Made by a program: the position numbers and the translations under genes. The notes beneath the pieces were generated by a model. The model saw only the letters and a program-made list of their open reading frames with translations, did not search any database and was not told the DNA's origin. From Cyclobacteriaceae bacterium (GTDB taxonomy: Bacteria > Bacteroidota > Bacteroidia > Cytophagales > Cyclobacteriaceae), in NCBI GenBank assembly GCA_028278225.1, contig JANQEU010000069.1, positions 248,001-312,000 on the forward strand: a stretch of DNA of 64,000 nucleotides. The letters run 5' to 3'. Positions 41,142 through 50,127 of the stretch are shown piece after piece (the stretch's first letter is position 1; the number at the start of each line of letters is the position of its first letter).

Positions 41142-43166
41142 ATGAGCGTAGTAGAGGAGATCCCTATCCTGGTAAAAAATGATCCATGGCTGGAGCCTTT
41201 TTCAAAGGAGATCAATGGAAGAGTTGAAAGGTTTAAAGCAAAAAGCAGAGATATTGAAAAGAGGTTCAAGAGCATAGAAAGTTTTGCTTCGGCCTACCAT
41301 TTTCTGGGATTCAACTACGACAAAAAAGCCGGGGGCTGGTGGTACAGGGAATGGGCACCCAATGCCAAAGCCTTGTATCTGGTGGGCGATTTCAATGACT
41401 GGGATCGTTATGCTAATCCCCTGGTGAAGGCGGAGGGCGGTAACTGGGAAATCTTCCTGGATGATGAGAGCTACCGGGGGAAATTTGGTCATGGCACGAG
41501 TGTCAAAGTACATGTAGCAACTGACAAAACTCAACTTGACCGTTTACCTGCTTACATACAATATGTGAAACAGGATGTGAGCACTCATGACTTCTCAGGG
41601 GTGATCTGGTATCCGGAAAGTTCCTTCAAATGGACAGATAAGAAATTTTCAGCCAAAGAGGCCCACACCCAACCATATATTTATGAATGTCATGTCGGTA
41701 TGGCACAGGAAAAAGAAGGTGTGGGAACTTACAGAGAATTTGCGGACCAGGTTTTACCCAGGATAAAAAAACAAGGCTATAATGCAGTCCAGGTTATGGC
41801 CATCCAGGAACACCCGTATTACGGATCATTCGGATATCATGTTAGCAATTTTTTTGCCGCTTCCAGCCGATTCGGTACACCTGAAGATTTAAAATACCTT
41901 GTCAATACAGCCCACGAACTCGGTATTGCTGTGATCATGGATATTGTGCATTCGCATGCTGTCAAAAACCTTGCCGAGGGGTTGAGCGAATTCGACGGTA
42001 CGGACCAGTATTTCCACGCCGGTGGCAAAGGAGAGCATTCAGGATGGGATTCCAAATTATTCGATTACGGGAAAGATGAAGTACTTCAATTTCTACTCTC
42101 AAACGTAAAATACTGGATCGAGGAATTCCATGTAGACGGCTATCGATATGACGGGGTGACTTCAATGCTTTATTTCCATCATGGAGAGCATGTTACGTTC
42201 GATCACTACGAAAAATATTTTAAAGATGTCGACTGGGATGTGCTCATCTACTTACAGCTGGCCAATCGGCTGATCCATGAACTCAAACCGGATGCAATCA
42301 CCATTGCTGAGGATATGAGTGGTATGCCGGGGTTATGCCGCCCTATAGAGGAAGGTGGTATAGGCTTTGATTATCGGTTGGCCATGGGGATCCCAGATTA
42401 CTGGATCAAGATATTAAAGCACAAATCTGATGAAGAGTGGAACATCGGGGAGATTTGGGGAACTCTGGCAAACCGAAGGTACGGAGAGAAGACTATTGCT
42501 TACGCAGAATCACATGACCAGGCACTGGTAGGTGATAAAAGTATTGCGTTCTGGCTAATGGACAAGGAGATGTATGACAATATGCACATCTCCCATGAGA
42601 GTCCGGTAATCGACCGGGGAATTTCACTTCATAAGCTGGTCAGGCTATTAACATTAAGTCTCGGTGGCGAAGGGTGGCTCAATTTCATTGGGAATGAGTT
42701 CGGACATCCGGAATGGGTGGATTTTCCCCGGGAAGGCAATAACTGGAGCTATCATTATGCAAGAAGGCAATGGAGCCTGGTCGATAACGAAGACCTGCGG
42801 TACAAATACCTCAACAACTTTGGAGAGGCAATGGTTAAAATGGCCAGATCCAACAACCTGGTTTCCTCACTTCCTGCCAATCAGCTAAATGTGGATGAAG
42901 AAAACCACACGCTCATCTTTGAGCGTAATAACCTCATATTTATCTACAATTTCAGTCCCTACAACTCCATCCCGGATTATCGTTTTAAGATACCCAATGC
43001 CGGCTCTTATGAGATCATTTTAAATACTGACAGGCAGGAGTTCGGTGGTTTTGACCGGGTGGATGACGGGATGACATACCCGTCAGTAACCCTGTTTGGA
43101 GACCATTTCCTGAGTGTTTACCTTCCTAGCAGGGTGGCGCTGGTGCTGAAAGTATCTGCAAAATAG
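41142..43166 (+). CDS. glgB: 1,4-alpha-glucan branching enzyme, eukaryotic GBE1-like type
   Basis: Makes alpha-1,6 branches in glycogen (GH13_8). A 674-residue enzyme whose sequence follows the eukaryotic branching enzyme rather than typical bacterial GlgB: N-terminal CBM48-like YREWAPNAKALYLVGDFNDW, then VMAIQEHPYYGSFGYHVSNF, FDGTDQYFHAGGKGEHS and GNEFGHPEWVDFPREGNNWS. Catalytic residues are the nucleophile Asp near 332 (DGYRYDGVTSMLY), the acid Glu near 388 (ITIAEDMSGMPGLC) and the transition-state Asp in YAESHDQALVGDK. The C-terminus SVYLPSRVALVLK matches GBE1 ends. No other glycogen gene is nearby. The next gene starts 11 bp later. Confidence 0.95.
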   Translation: MSVVEEIPILVKNDPWLEPFSKEINGRVERFKAKSRDIEKRFKSIESFASAYHFLGFNYDKKAGGWWYREWAPNAKALYLVGDFNDWDRYANPLVKAEGGNWEIFLDDESYRGKFGHGTSVKVHVATDKTQLDRLPAYIQYVKQDVSTHDFSGVIWYPESSFKWTDKKFSAKEAHTQPYIYECHVGMAQEKEGVGTYREFADQVLPRIKKQGYNAVQVMAIQEHPYYGSFGYHVSNFFAASSRFGTPEDLKYLVNTAHELGIAVIMDIVHSHAVKNLAEGLSEFDGTDQYFHAGGKGEHSGWDSKLFDYGKDEVLQFLLSNVKYWIEEFHVDGYRYDGVTSMLYFHHGEHVTFDHYEKYFKDVDWDVLIYLQLANRLIHELKPDAITIAEDMSGMPGLCRPIEEGGIGFDYRLAMGIPDYWIKILKHKSDEEWNIGEIWGTLANRRYGEKTIAYAESHDQALVGDKSIAFWLMDKEMYDNMHISHESPVIDRGISLHKLVRLLTLSLGGEGWLNFIGNEFGHPEWVDFPREGNNWSYHYARRQWSLVDNEDLRYKYLNNFGEAMVKMARSNNLVSSLPANQLNVDEENHTLIFERNNLIFIYNFSPYNSIPDYRFKIPNAGSYEIILNTDRQEFGGFDRVDDGMTYPSVTLFGDHFLSVYLPSRVALVLKVSAK

Positions 43167-43177
43167 AACAGGTTATC

Positions 43178-46099
43178 ATGACACTTCCGGAGCTTAGGAA
43201 AGAATTGGATGGAGAACTATTTACAGAAGAAACAATTCGCCGGATATACGCAACGGATGCCTCTGCTTACCGTGAATTGCCGGAGGGCGTTGTTCTCCCC
43301 AAAACTTCAGCGGACATTGTCAAACTTGTAAATTTCGCCCGCGAAAATAAAAAAAATCTTATCCCCAGGGCTGCCGGCACTTCATTAGCAGGACAGGTTG
43401 TGGGAAATGGAATTGTTGTAGACATTTCCAAGTATCTGAACAAGGTCCTGGAGGTCAATACGGAAGAAGAATACGTTGTGGTCCAGCCTGGCATTGTTCG
43501 TGACGATCTTAACAAACACCTGCAACCGTATGGCTATTTCTGCGCCCCGGAGACGGCAACAGCTAACCGGGCAATGATCGGTGGCATGATCGGGAACAAT
43601 TCGTGTGGGGCAAATTCCATCGTGTACGGCAGTACCCGCGAACATTTGCTGGAGCTGAAAACGGTCCTCGCCGATGGCAGTGAGGCTTGGTTTGGTGATC
43701 TGGACGAGGGAGCATTCATAGCAAGGTGCAACGGCAAGGGCACTTCGGGTGACCTGCACACAAACATATACCTGGAAATAAAGGACATCCTTGGGGATGA
43801 AGAAAACAGGAGATCCATTCTGGAAGGTTACCCAAAATACGAAATCCCAAGGAGAAATACGGGCTATGCACTGGACATGCTCCTCCGAAGAAAACCGTAT
43901 GATGCACAAGGCCTGCCATTTAATTTCTGTCAGCTTCTTGCCGGTTCGGAAGGTACTTTGGCTTTCACTGTTGAGGCAAAGTTGAAGCTGACTAAAATAC
44001 CAGATGGAGCTAGCAGGCTGGTATGCATCCATTGCGAGTCCATAGATCAATCACTGCATGCAAATATTGCTGCTCTTGAATTCCAGCCTACCGCGAGTGA
44101 ATTGATGGACCACTACATACTTGATGCTACAAAAAGGAGCCTTCTTTACCAGAAAAACAGGTTCTTCGTAGAGGGCGATCCGAAAGCCATCCTGATGGTG
44201 GAGTTAATGCGGGACAGTGAAGCGGAAGTCGATCAGGCTGCTGAAGCGCTGATCAGAAAATTGACCATCGAGAAGCTCGGTTATGCCATGCCGGTCCTGA
44301 AAGGTGATGATATGTCAAAAGCCTGGGGGCTTAGAAAAGCCGGTTTGGGCCTGATCTCAAATATGCCAGGTGACGCAAAACCGGCTCCGGTGATTGAAGA
44401 TACGGCAGTAAATGTTTATGAACTTCCCTCCTACATTGCAAAGTTCAATGACCTCCTTAAAAAGCATGGATTATACAGCGTCCATTATGCGCATGCCGGG
44501 GATGGGGAGTTGCATCTCCGTCCCATTTTAAATCTCAAAACGGAAGAAGGACATCGGCAATTCAGAATGGTGGCCGAGGAAATCGCAGATCTTGTAAAGT
44601 CATACAACGGATCCTTGTCCGGCGAGCATGGCGATGGCCGGTTACGGGGGGAGTTTATACCAAGGATGCTGGGCGACAAGAACTATGAGCTATGTAAAAG
44701 AGTAAAGAAATCCTGGGATCCCGACAACATTTTTAATCCGGGAAAAATTGTCAATACGGCCCCAATGGATAGCCATTTGCGATTTGACATAGGTCAGAAA
44801 ACACCGGAATTCGAAACTGTTTTTGATTTCTCCGAAAACCAGGGATATGTAAGAGCTTTTGAGCAGTGTAACGGTGCGGGCGATTGCCGCAAAACTCATC
44901 TGACAGGCGGAACAATGTGCCCCAGCTACATGGCCACCAAAAATGAAAAAGATACCACCAGGGCACGCGCCAATATCCTCCGGGAGATCATTACAAAAAG
45001 TGATGAAAAGCCATTCACCAGCCCTCAAATAAAAGCGGTAATGGATCTTTGTCTGTCATGTAAAGGCTGCAAGTCAGAATGTCCATCGAATGTTGATATT
45101 ACAAAACTCAAGGCGGAGTGGCTGAATCGATATCAAAAGGAAAATGGGATCCCATTCCGGACCAGGATAATTGGGAATTTTGCGAAAGCCATGAAGCTGG
45201 CATCCGGGGTCCCATGGGCGTACAACATAGCCGTGGGAACAGCTCCCATTGCAGCTGTGATAAAGCTTTTCCTTGGGTTTGCGCCAAAACGAAGCATGCC
45301 AACATTAAGTGAAGCCCCGCTGACAAAATGGTTCGCCAGGAAGTTTAAACCTACCGTTGAGACTCCCGTTAAAGCCGTTTACTTCTATTTTGACGAGTTC
45401 ACAGATTTGAATGACAGCAGGATCGGCCGGACTGCTATATCACTGCTCGATAGACTTGGATATGCTATAAAAGCAGTCAGGCACCCGGAAAGCGGCAGAA
45501 GCTATTTGTCTAAAGGGATGCTCGACAAAGCAAGGCCGCTGGCAAAAGAAAACGTAGACATATTTTCACCCATTGTTTCCAAAGACACACCTCTTGTTGG
45601 TCTCGAACCATCTGCGATCCTGACATTCAGGGATGAGTACGTGGACCTGCTAAGGGGCGAGGACCAGGAAAATGCTCGCCGGCTGGCGGAAAATGTATTT
45701 ACCATTGATGAATTCCTGGCCAGGGAAATGGACCACGGTAACATTTCTTCCGGGCAATTCCATACGGAAAGGAAAACGATCAAAGTTCACGGACACTGCC
45801 ATCAGAAGTCTCTTTCATCGATGACACCGACGAAAAAGATATTAAAATTACCCGGGAACTACGACGTTCAGATGATCCCCTCAGGTTGTTGTGGAATGGC
45901 CGGGTCATTTGGGTATGAAAAAGAGCACTACAATCTATCCATGGACATTGGAGAACTGGTATTATTTCCCGCAATCAGAAAAATGAAAAAAGAAGAGATT
46001 CTGGCAGCAAATGGTACCAGCTGCCGTCATCAAATCAAAGATGGAACCGGACAGATTGCAAAGCACCCTGTCGAGATTCTGTTGGATGCACTGATTTAA
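43178..46099 (+). CDS. FAD-binding and (4Fe-4S)-binding dehydrogenase (D-2-hydroxyacid type, YdiJ-like)
   Basis: A 973-residue flavo-iron-sulfur protein. Residues 1-480 are an FAD_binding_4/FAD-oxidase_C module (PRAAGTSLAGQVVGNGIVVD, ATANRAMIGGMIGNNSCGAN, HAGDGELHLRP, GSLSGEHGDGRLRG). A ferredoxin-like region follows with CNGAGDCRKT, MCPSYMAT and CLSCKGCKSECPSN, then a C-terminal cysteine-rich CCG domain (HGHCHQKSLSS, GCCGMAGSFGYEK). This layout matches proteobacterial YdiJ, a D-2-hydroxyglutarate/D-lactate dehydrogenase passing electrons to the quinone pool. Substrate remains inference. It is probably cotranscribed with glgB (11-bp gap) and ends in a 4-nt convergent overlap. Confidence 0.92.
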   Translation: MTLPELRKELDGELFTEETIRRIYATDASAYRELPEGVVLPKTSADIVKLVNFARENKKNLIPRAAGTSLAGQVVGNGIVVDISKYLNKVLEVNTEEEYVVVQPGIVRDDLNKHLQPYGYFCAPETATANRAMIGGMIGNNSCGANSIVYGSTREHLLELKTVLADGSEAWFGDLDEGAFIARCNGKGTSGDLHTNIYLEIKDILGDEENRRSILEGYPKYEIPRRNTGYALDMLLRRKPYDAQGLPFNFCQLLAGSEGTLAFTVEAKLKLTKIPDGASRLVCIHCESIDQSLHANIAALEFQPTASELMDHYILDATKRSLLYQKNRFFVEGDPKAILMVELMRDSEAEVDQAAEALIRKLTIEKLGYAMPVLKGDDMSKAWGLRKAGLGLISNMPGDAKPAPVIEDTAVNVYELPSYIAKFNDLLKKHGLYSVHYAHAGDGELHLRPILNLKTEEGHRQFRMVAEEIADLVKSYNGSLSGEHGDGRLRGEFIPRMLGDKNYELCKRVKKSWDPDNIFNPGKIVNTAPMDSHLRFDIGQKTPEFETVFDFSENQGYVRAFEQCNGAGDCRKTHLTGGTMCPSYMATKNEKDTTRARANILREIITKSDEKPFTSPQIKAVMDLCLSCKGCKSECPSNVDITKLKAEWLNRYQKENGIPFRTRIIGNFAKAMKLASGVPWAYNIAVGTAPIAAVIKLFLGFAPKRSMPTLSEAPLTKWFARKFKPTVETPVKAVYFYFDEFTDLNDSRIGRTAISLLDRLGYAIKAVRHPESGRSYLSKGMLDKARPLAKENVDIFSPIVSKDTPLVGLEPSAILTFRDEYVDLLRGEDQENARRLAENVFTIDEFLAREMDHGNISSGQFHTERKTIKVHGHCHQKSLSSMTPTKKILKLPGNYDVQMIPSGCCGMAGSFGYEKEHYNLSMDIGELVLFPAIRKMKKEEILAANGTSCRHQIKDGTGQIAKHPVEILLDALI

Positions 46100-46821
46100 C
46101 TCCCCATTGAATTATAATATTCAAGGAGTTTAACAAGATCGCCTTCATTATCCAGTTTTAGTTTATTCGCTTTCACAAAGTTCTGTAACTCCTTACCGCC
46201 ACCCAGTTCTTCCAAAACGTTTTTATGCTTAAGCTTAAATACCTTGAGATCACCATCTTTCAGAAGGTAATACAGAAACTGTGTACCAAAAGTTTGCAAA
46301 TGGATCGTTTTTCCCACATTCTCAATCTTACGTTTTGCAACATATACATTGAACTCTTTGAAGACTGTTGCCTTCGATCCACCAAATACCTTAATATAGA
46401 GCTTGGTATCATCCGTAGGGCTTAATCCTTTGACAAACTCAGTGGTATCCCGCATGTATTTCTTATGTTTTTGATGATACTGATCACTGTAGATGTCAAC
46501 CTTCACAAAGTACTTCTGGTCCAGTTCGAATACTCCTCCATCCCTGTTATACTCGATGGTTTCGGTTTTGCCATTGTAGTTTAGCAGGATGTCCGAGACG
46601 AACAGTTTATTGTTGAGGTAGATCGTCCCCTTGACAAAATTCTCAAATAAGTATGGAGACCCGTCAATATCTTCATATCGTTGTTGATCAACGGGTTTAT
46701 TATCCATTAGAACGACCTTCTCATCCTGGCTAAAAACAAGACCATGGCAGAAAAAAAGATACAGACCGAAATAAAACCTCATCATTGAAAATCGAATCTT
46801 GATCGCACTAATAGTTTTCAT
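46096..46821 (-). CDS. Exported protein of unknown function
   Basis: A 241-residue protein with a signal peptide; either the first ATG or the MMRFYFGLYLFF start (12 codons later) is possible, the second giving the more typical signal ending in GLVFSQ. The mature protein is lysine- and aromatic-rich with blocks LFENFVKGTIYLNNKLFVSD, GGVFELDQKYFVKVDIYSDQ and FGTQFLYYLLKDGDLKVFKL, typical of Bacteroidota secreted proteins that respond to a plug-like partner, but no family is certain. The 14-bp gap to the gene upstream suggests they are cotranscribed. Confidence 0.7.
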   Translation of the reverse strand: MKTISAIKIRFSMMRFYFGLYLFFCHGLVFSQDEKVVLMDNKPVDQQRYEDIDGSPYLFENFVKGTIYLNNKLFVSDILLNYNGKTETIEYNRDGGVFELDQKYFVKVDIYSDQYHQKHKKYMRDTTEFVKGLSPTDDTKLYIKVFGGSKATVFKEFNVYVAKRKIENVGKTIHLQTFGTQFLYYLLKDGDLKVFKLKHKNVLEELGGGKELQNFVKANKLKLDNEGDLVKLLEYYNSMGS

Positions 46822-46834
46822 TTCCGTGAAAATA

Positions 46835-47134
46835 TTAATTTAAAGAACTAACCAGTTTAGATTGTTCATAATGTAAAATCTCCAGCAGTGCATCAGTCAG
46901 ACAAGTCTTCCTATTAAAAGGAACCATTCCCCGGTAATTTCCCCTTATGATACTGCCTGATTCCATTTTGAACGAGATCAGTCCGGCTTTGTTTTTTTCC
47001 CCCGGATGAAATAACGCCACTTCCATGACAGAATTCTGCATGCCATCATGGTACTTGCAGTTCAGTTGCCATGACAGTTCGGGATTTATATCACAGATTT
47101 TATTAAGAAGATTAATAAGCGTAATTTCATCCAT
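46835..47134 (-). CDS. Small hypothetical protein
   Basis: A 99-residue soluble protein with no signal peptide, beginning MDEITLINLLNKICDINPEL. Predicted alpha-beta-beta-alpha pattern (VMEVALFHPGEKNKAGLISF, ESGSIIRGNYRGMV, TDALLEILHYEQSKLV). I do not recognise it. It is just upstream of the exported-protein gene on the same strand and divergent from the AMP nucleosidase gene. Confidence 0.58.
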   Translation of the reverse strand: MDEITLINLLNKICDINPELSWQLNCKYHDGMQNSVMEVALFHPGEKNKAGLISFKMESGSIIRGNYRGMVPFNRKTCLTDALLEILHYEQSKLVSSLN

Positions 47135-47222
47135 TCAATGAAAGATAAGGGTTATTGGTAAATCATCCTTTAAAAAAATAAAAGATTTAAGATACACTGA
47201 GGGACAAACTCAGGTCAACGCA

Positions 47223-47993
47223 ATGAAAACAAAAGATGAAATAGTTAAAAACTGGTTACCCCGATACACCGGTCAGCAAACTGGGGATTTCGGTCAATAT
47301 ATTCTACTCACAAATTTCAAAAACTATGTTGAATGCTTTGCAGATTGGAACAATGTCGAGATGCGGGGTGAGGGAAGGACCATGCAAAGTGCGTCCGCTA
47401 ATGGCATTTCGATCATCAACTTTGGAATGGGCTCTGCCAATGCCGCCACCGTCATTGACCTGTTAACGGCAATTCAGCCAAAGGCCGTCCTTTTTTTAGG
47501 GAAATGCGGGGGTCTGAAAAAGAAGAACAGTGTTGGGGATCTCATCCTGCCGATCGCTGCTATCAGGGGTGAGGGGACTTCAAATGACTACATGCCAGTG
47601 GAAGTACCTGCCCTGCCGGCTTTTGCTTTGCAAAAAGCCATCTCGACAACCATACGGGATCACGAACAGGACTACTGGACCGGTACAGTGTATACTACCA
47701 ACCGGCGGGTTTGGGAGCATGATGAAAAGTTCAAGAAGTATCTTGCCAAACTCCGGGTCATGGCTATAGATATGGAAACGGCTACCATCTTTACGGCGGC
47801 TTTTAAAAATGAGATCCCAACAGGGGCATTGTTACTGGTTTCGGATATCCCTATGATCCCTGAAGGTGTCAAAACTGATGAAAGTGATAAGAAAGTAACA
47901 CACAAGTTTGTCGAAAACCATCTGAGAATCGGAATAGATTCACTCAAACAACTGATAAATAACTCACTTACCGTAAAACATTTGAGGTTCTGA
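47223..47993 (+). CDS. amn: AMP nucleosidase (short Bacteroidota form)
   Basis: Hydrolyses AMP to adenine and ribose 5-phosphate. A 256-residue protein of the nucleoside phosphorylase fold, lacking the N-terminal regulatory domain of the E. coli enzyme. Visible motifs are NFGMGSANAATVIDLLTAIQ, VLFLGKCGGLKKKNSVGDLI and the catalytic-side block AIDMETATIFTAAF with Glu in the E-M-E/D-M-E-T position, then LLVSDIPMIPEGVKT. The C-terminal HKFVENHLRIGIDSL matches the short AMN group. It is monocistronic. Confidence 0.92.
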   Translation: MKTKDEIVKNWLPRYTGQQTGDFGQYILLTNFKNYVECFADWNNVEMRGEGRTMQSASANGISIINFGMGSANAATVIDLLTAIQPKAVLFLGKCGGLKKKNSVGDLILPIAAIRGEGTSNDYMPVEVPALPAFALQKAISTTIRDHEQDYWTGTVYTTNRRVWEHDEKFKKYLAKLRVMAIDMETATIFTAAFKNEIPTGALLLVSDIPMIPEGVKTDESDKKVTHKFVENHLRIGIDSLKQLINNSLTVKHLRF

Positions 47994-48018
47994 TCAATTA
48001 GTCCGGTTCCTGCCGCTG

Positions 48019-48090
48019 TTAATTTTTCCCAGCTCCTATCCCCGCGCCTATTTTTTGCATCACTCGTTCGCCGTCCATAGCTGCGGAGAC
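48019..48090 (-). pseudogene. Decayed duplicate of the 3' end of the FAD-dehydrogenase gene
   Basis: On the minus strand this 72-bp block reads VSAAMDGERVMQKIGAGIGA then GKN and a TAA stop, aligned without gaps to the real C-terminus VSAAMDGERVIQKVGQEIKA, AKN, TAA of the gene at 48411. A 32-bp stretch (48059-48090) is identical to 48451-48482. Upstream of 48090 the similarity ends abruptly, so it is a truncated paralogue tail about 390 bp away. Confidence 0.82.
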
Positions 48091-48410
48091 CATGGATGGG
48101 CTGGAATTTCTTCAAAACAGCAAAAATCCTATTTCAGAGGCTTCAAAGGGTAGGAATGAGTGGAAGAAAGCCGAGGAATCTTATCAATTGGAGACTCCAC
48201 GGGCCATTCACCTCCCACAAATCACAACGAATGACCCTCTGAGAAAGGATGAGGTGGTTTTTTGCTGTTTTTATGTCGAACTGATGTTAAATAAGGCGTT
48301 ATCGGTAAACACCAAACACCGTCCTGTGTTCTACCATCCAGGTCACTGATGGCTTATAACTAGTTTGATGAAAAAAGAAACTGACAGGATCAGGGTGATA
48401 ATGGCAGCTG
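48091..48410. other. 320-bp region without a recognisable gene
   Basis: Between the decayed duplicate and the dehydrogenase stop. A short plus-strand open frame (48092-48349) has no recognisable motif and starts inside the duplicated boundary, so I do not call it. No terminator, RNA or repeat is evident. Confidence 0.5.
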
Positions 48411-49982
48411 TTAATTTTTCGCCGCTTTTATCTCCTGTCCGACTTTTTGTATCACTCGTTCGCCGTCCATAGCTGCGGAGACTATACCACCCGCATATCC
48501 CGCACCCTCACCACAGGGGTACAGGCCCTTCATTTCCACATGTTCCAGGGAGCCCGGATCCCGCGGTATCCTTACCGGGGATGACGTTCGGCTTTCCACT
48601 CCTACGATCTGCGCTTCATTGGTAAGGTAACCCGGCATCTTTTGTCCAAAAGCCCTGAATCCCTGTTTCAGGCGATCCCAGATGAAAGTGGGTAGCAGTT
48701 CCTCCATCATTACAGATGACAGTCCGGGCTGGTACGAGCTCTTAACTAATTGACTCGAAAACTTACCATCCACAAAATCCATTAACCTTTGAGCAGGGGC
48801 CTGTTGTGTACGGCCGGCAGACTCCCAGGCTTTTTGTTCGATAGACATCTGAAACTTCAAGGCAGCCAGCGGTCCCCATTTCAGGTATTCGCGAATATCA
48901 TCGAGTTCGACCGCCACAACTATTCCGGAATTAGCGTACCTGCTGTTCCTGGTCGATGGGCTCATCCCATTGACGACAACTTCTTGCTGCGATGTGGCCG
49001 CCGGAACGATAAACCCGCCCGGGCACATGCAAAAAGAGAATACACCACGTTCTATGGCGCCAAGAGATGACTGATGTACCAGGGAATAAGATGAGGCTGG
49101 CAGATAATCACCGCGGGACTCGCAGTGATATTGTATTTGATCAATGAGCGCCTGAGGATGTTCGACCCGGACCCCCAAGGCAAATGGTTTGGCCTCGATC
49201 CTGATTTTGTGTTGATAAAGGATATCGAAGATATCACGGGCAGAATGACCTGTAGCCAGGATAACTGCCAGGGCTTTCCGGGAAGTCCCATCTGCAAGTT
49301 TTATTCCTCTGACCTGACCTCCGCTAATGTTCAGGTCCACTACCCTTGAATTAAAATGAATTTCCCCTCCCCGTTCGAGAATGTGTTCTCTCATACCGGC
49401 AATGATCTTAGGTAACTTGTTTGTGCCAATATGAGGATGCGATTCGTAAAAAATATTCTCCGAAGCACCATGTGCTACGAGTATTTCAAATATTCTTCTG
49501 ACACTTCCCCGTTTTTTAGATCTGGTGTAAAGTTTTCCGTCAGAATAAGTGCCCGCACCACCCTCTCCAAAACAGTAATTGCTATCCGGATTTACGGTAT
49601 GTTGTTTGTTGATAGCAGCAATATCCCTTCTGCGATCTCTGACATCTTTTCCACGCTCGAAAATTACAGGTTTTATTCCCAATTCAATAGCCTTCAAGGC
49701 AGCAAATAATCCGGCCGGTCCGGCGCCGACGATAATGATTTCAGGTGAATGACTGACGTTGTTATCAGACCTTTGATATTCATGAAATTCTGTGGTAAAT
49801 GGCTTCTTGTCGATGGAAATCCTGAGATTGATATTTACCCTTCTTTTTCGTGCATCCACAGACCTTCTTTCTATTTGAAAAAACTCACCCTCCAATGTTT
49901 TTCCCGTCTCAAAAAGAAATTGCCTGAGGCGTTTGTCATCGAACCCAATGTCCGGGGGTAATATCAAATTGATCTCCCTCAC
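48411..49982 (-). CDS. NAD(P)/FAD-dependent oxidoreductase (FAD-dependent dehydrogenase family)
   Basis: A 523-residue flavoprotein. A 75-residue N-terminal alpha/beta extension (INLILPPDIGFDDKRLRQFL) precedes the FAD Rossmann motif IIIVGAGPAGLFAALKAIEL (about 84-103), then FERGKDVRDRRRDIAAINKQ, FGEGGAGTYSDGKLYTR and the second dinucleotide motif AVILATGHSARDIFDIL. The end GLYPCGEGAGYAGGIVSAAM is the FAD-contacting G-D/E motif. This is a widespread uncharacterised family, sometimes annotated as FAD-dependent dehydrogenase. It is monocistronic; a relic of its own 3' end lies just downstream. Confidence 0.9.
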   Translation of the reverse strand: MREINLILPPDIGFDDKRLRQFLFETGKTLEGEFFQIERRSVDARKRRVNINLRISIDKKPFTTEFHEYQRSDNNVSHSPEIIIVGAGPAGLFAALKAIELGIKPVIFERGKDVRDRRRDIAAINKQHTVNPDSNYCFGEGGAGTYSDGKLYTRSKKRGSVRRIFEILVAHGASENIFYESHPHIGTNKLPKIIAGMREHILERGGEIHFNSRVVDLNISGGQVRGIKLADGTSRKALAVILATGHSARDIFDILYQHKIRIEAKPFALGVRVEHPQALIDQIQYHCESRGDYLPASSYSLVHQSSLGAIERGVFSFCMCPGGFIVPAATSQQEVVVNGMSPSTRNSRYANSGIVVAVELDDIREYLKWGPLAALKFQMSIEQKAWESAGRTQQAPAQRLMDFVDGKFSSQLVKSSYQPGLSSVMMEELLPTFIWDRLKQGFRAFGQKMPGYLTNEAQIVGVESRTSSPVRIPRDPGSLEHVEMKGLYPCGEGAGYAGGIVSAAMDGERVIQKVGQEIKAAKN

Positions 49983-50127
49983 ATCACAAATCTAATTGTA
50001 TCAGATCCATTCTTGACATATGAATATATGAACATGTGTAAATATCACAATATGTTATGATGGATATCATGATTTTGATTACACACAGGTCCTACTTTAG
50101 CATTGGAAATCATTAATCAGTAAGCCG

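Noticed and set aside
48092..48349. Plus-strand open frame of 85 codons in the gap before the FAD-dehydrogenase
   Set aside because: No family motif, no plausible signal or fold, and it begins at the boundary of a duplicated fragment.
50016..50032. Possible ArsR-type operator (tandem ATATGAA) before sqr
   Set aside because: AT-rich background makes such repeats likely by chance, and no ArsR gene is adjacent.
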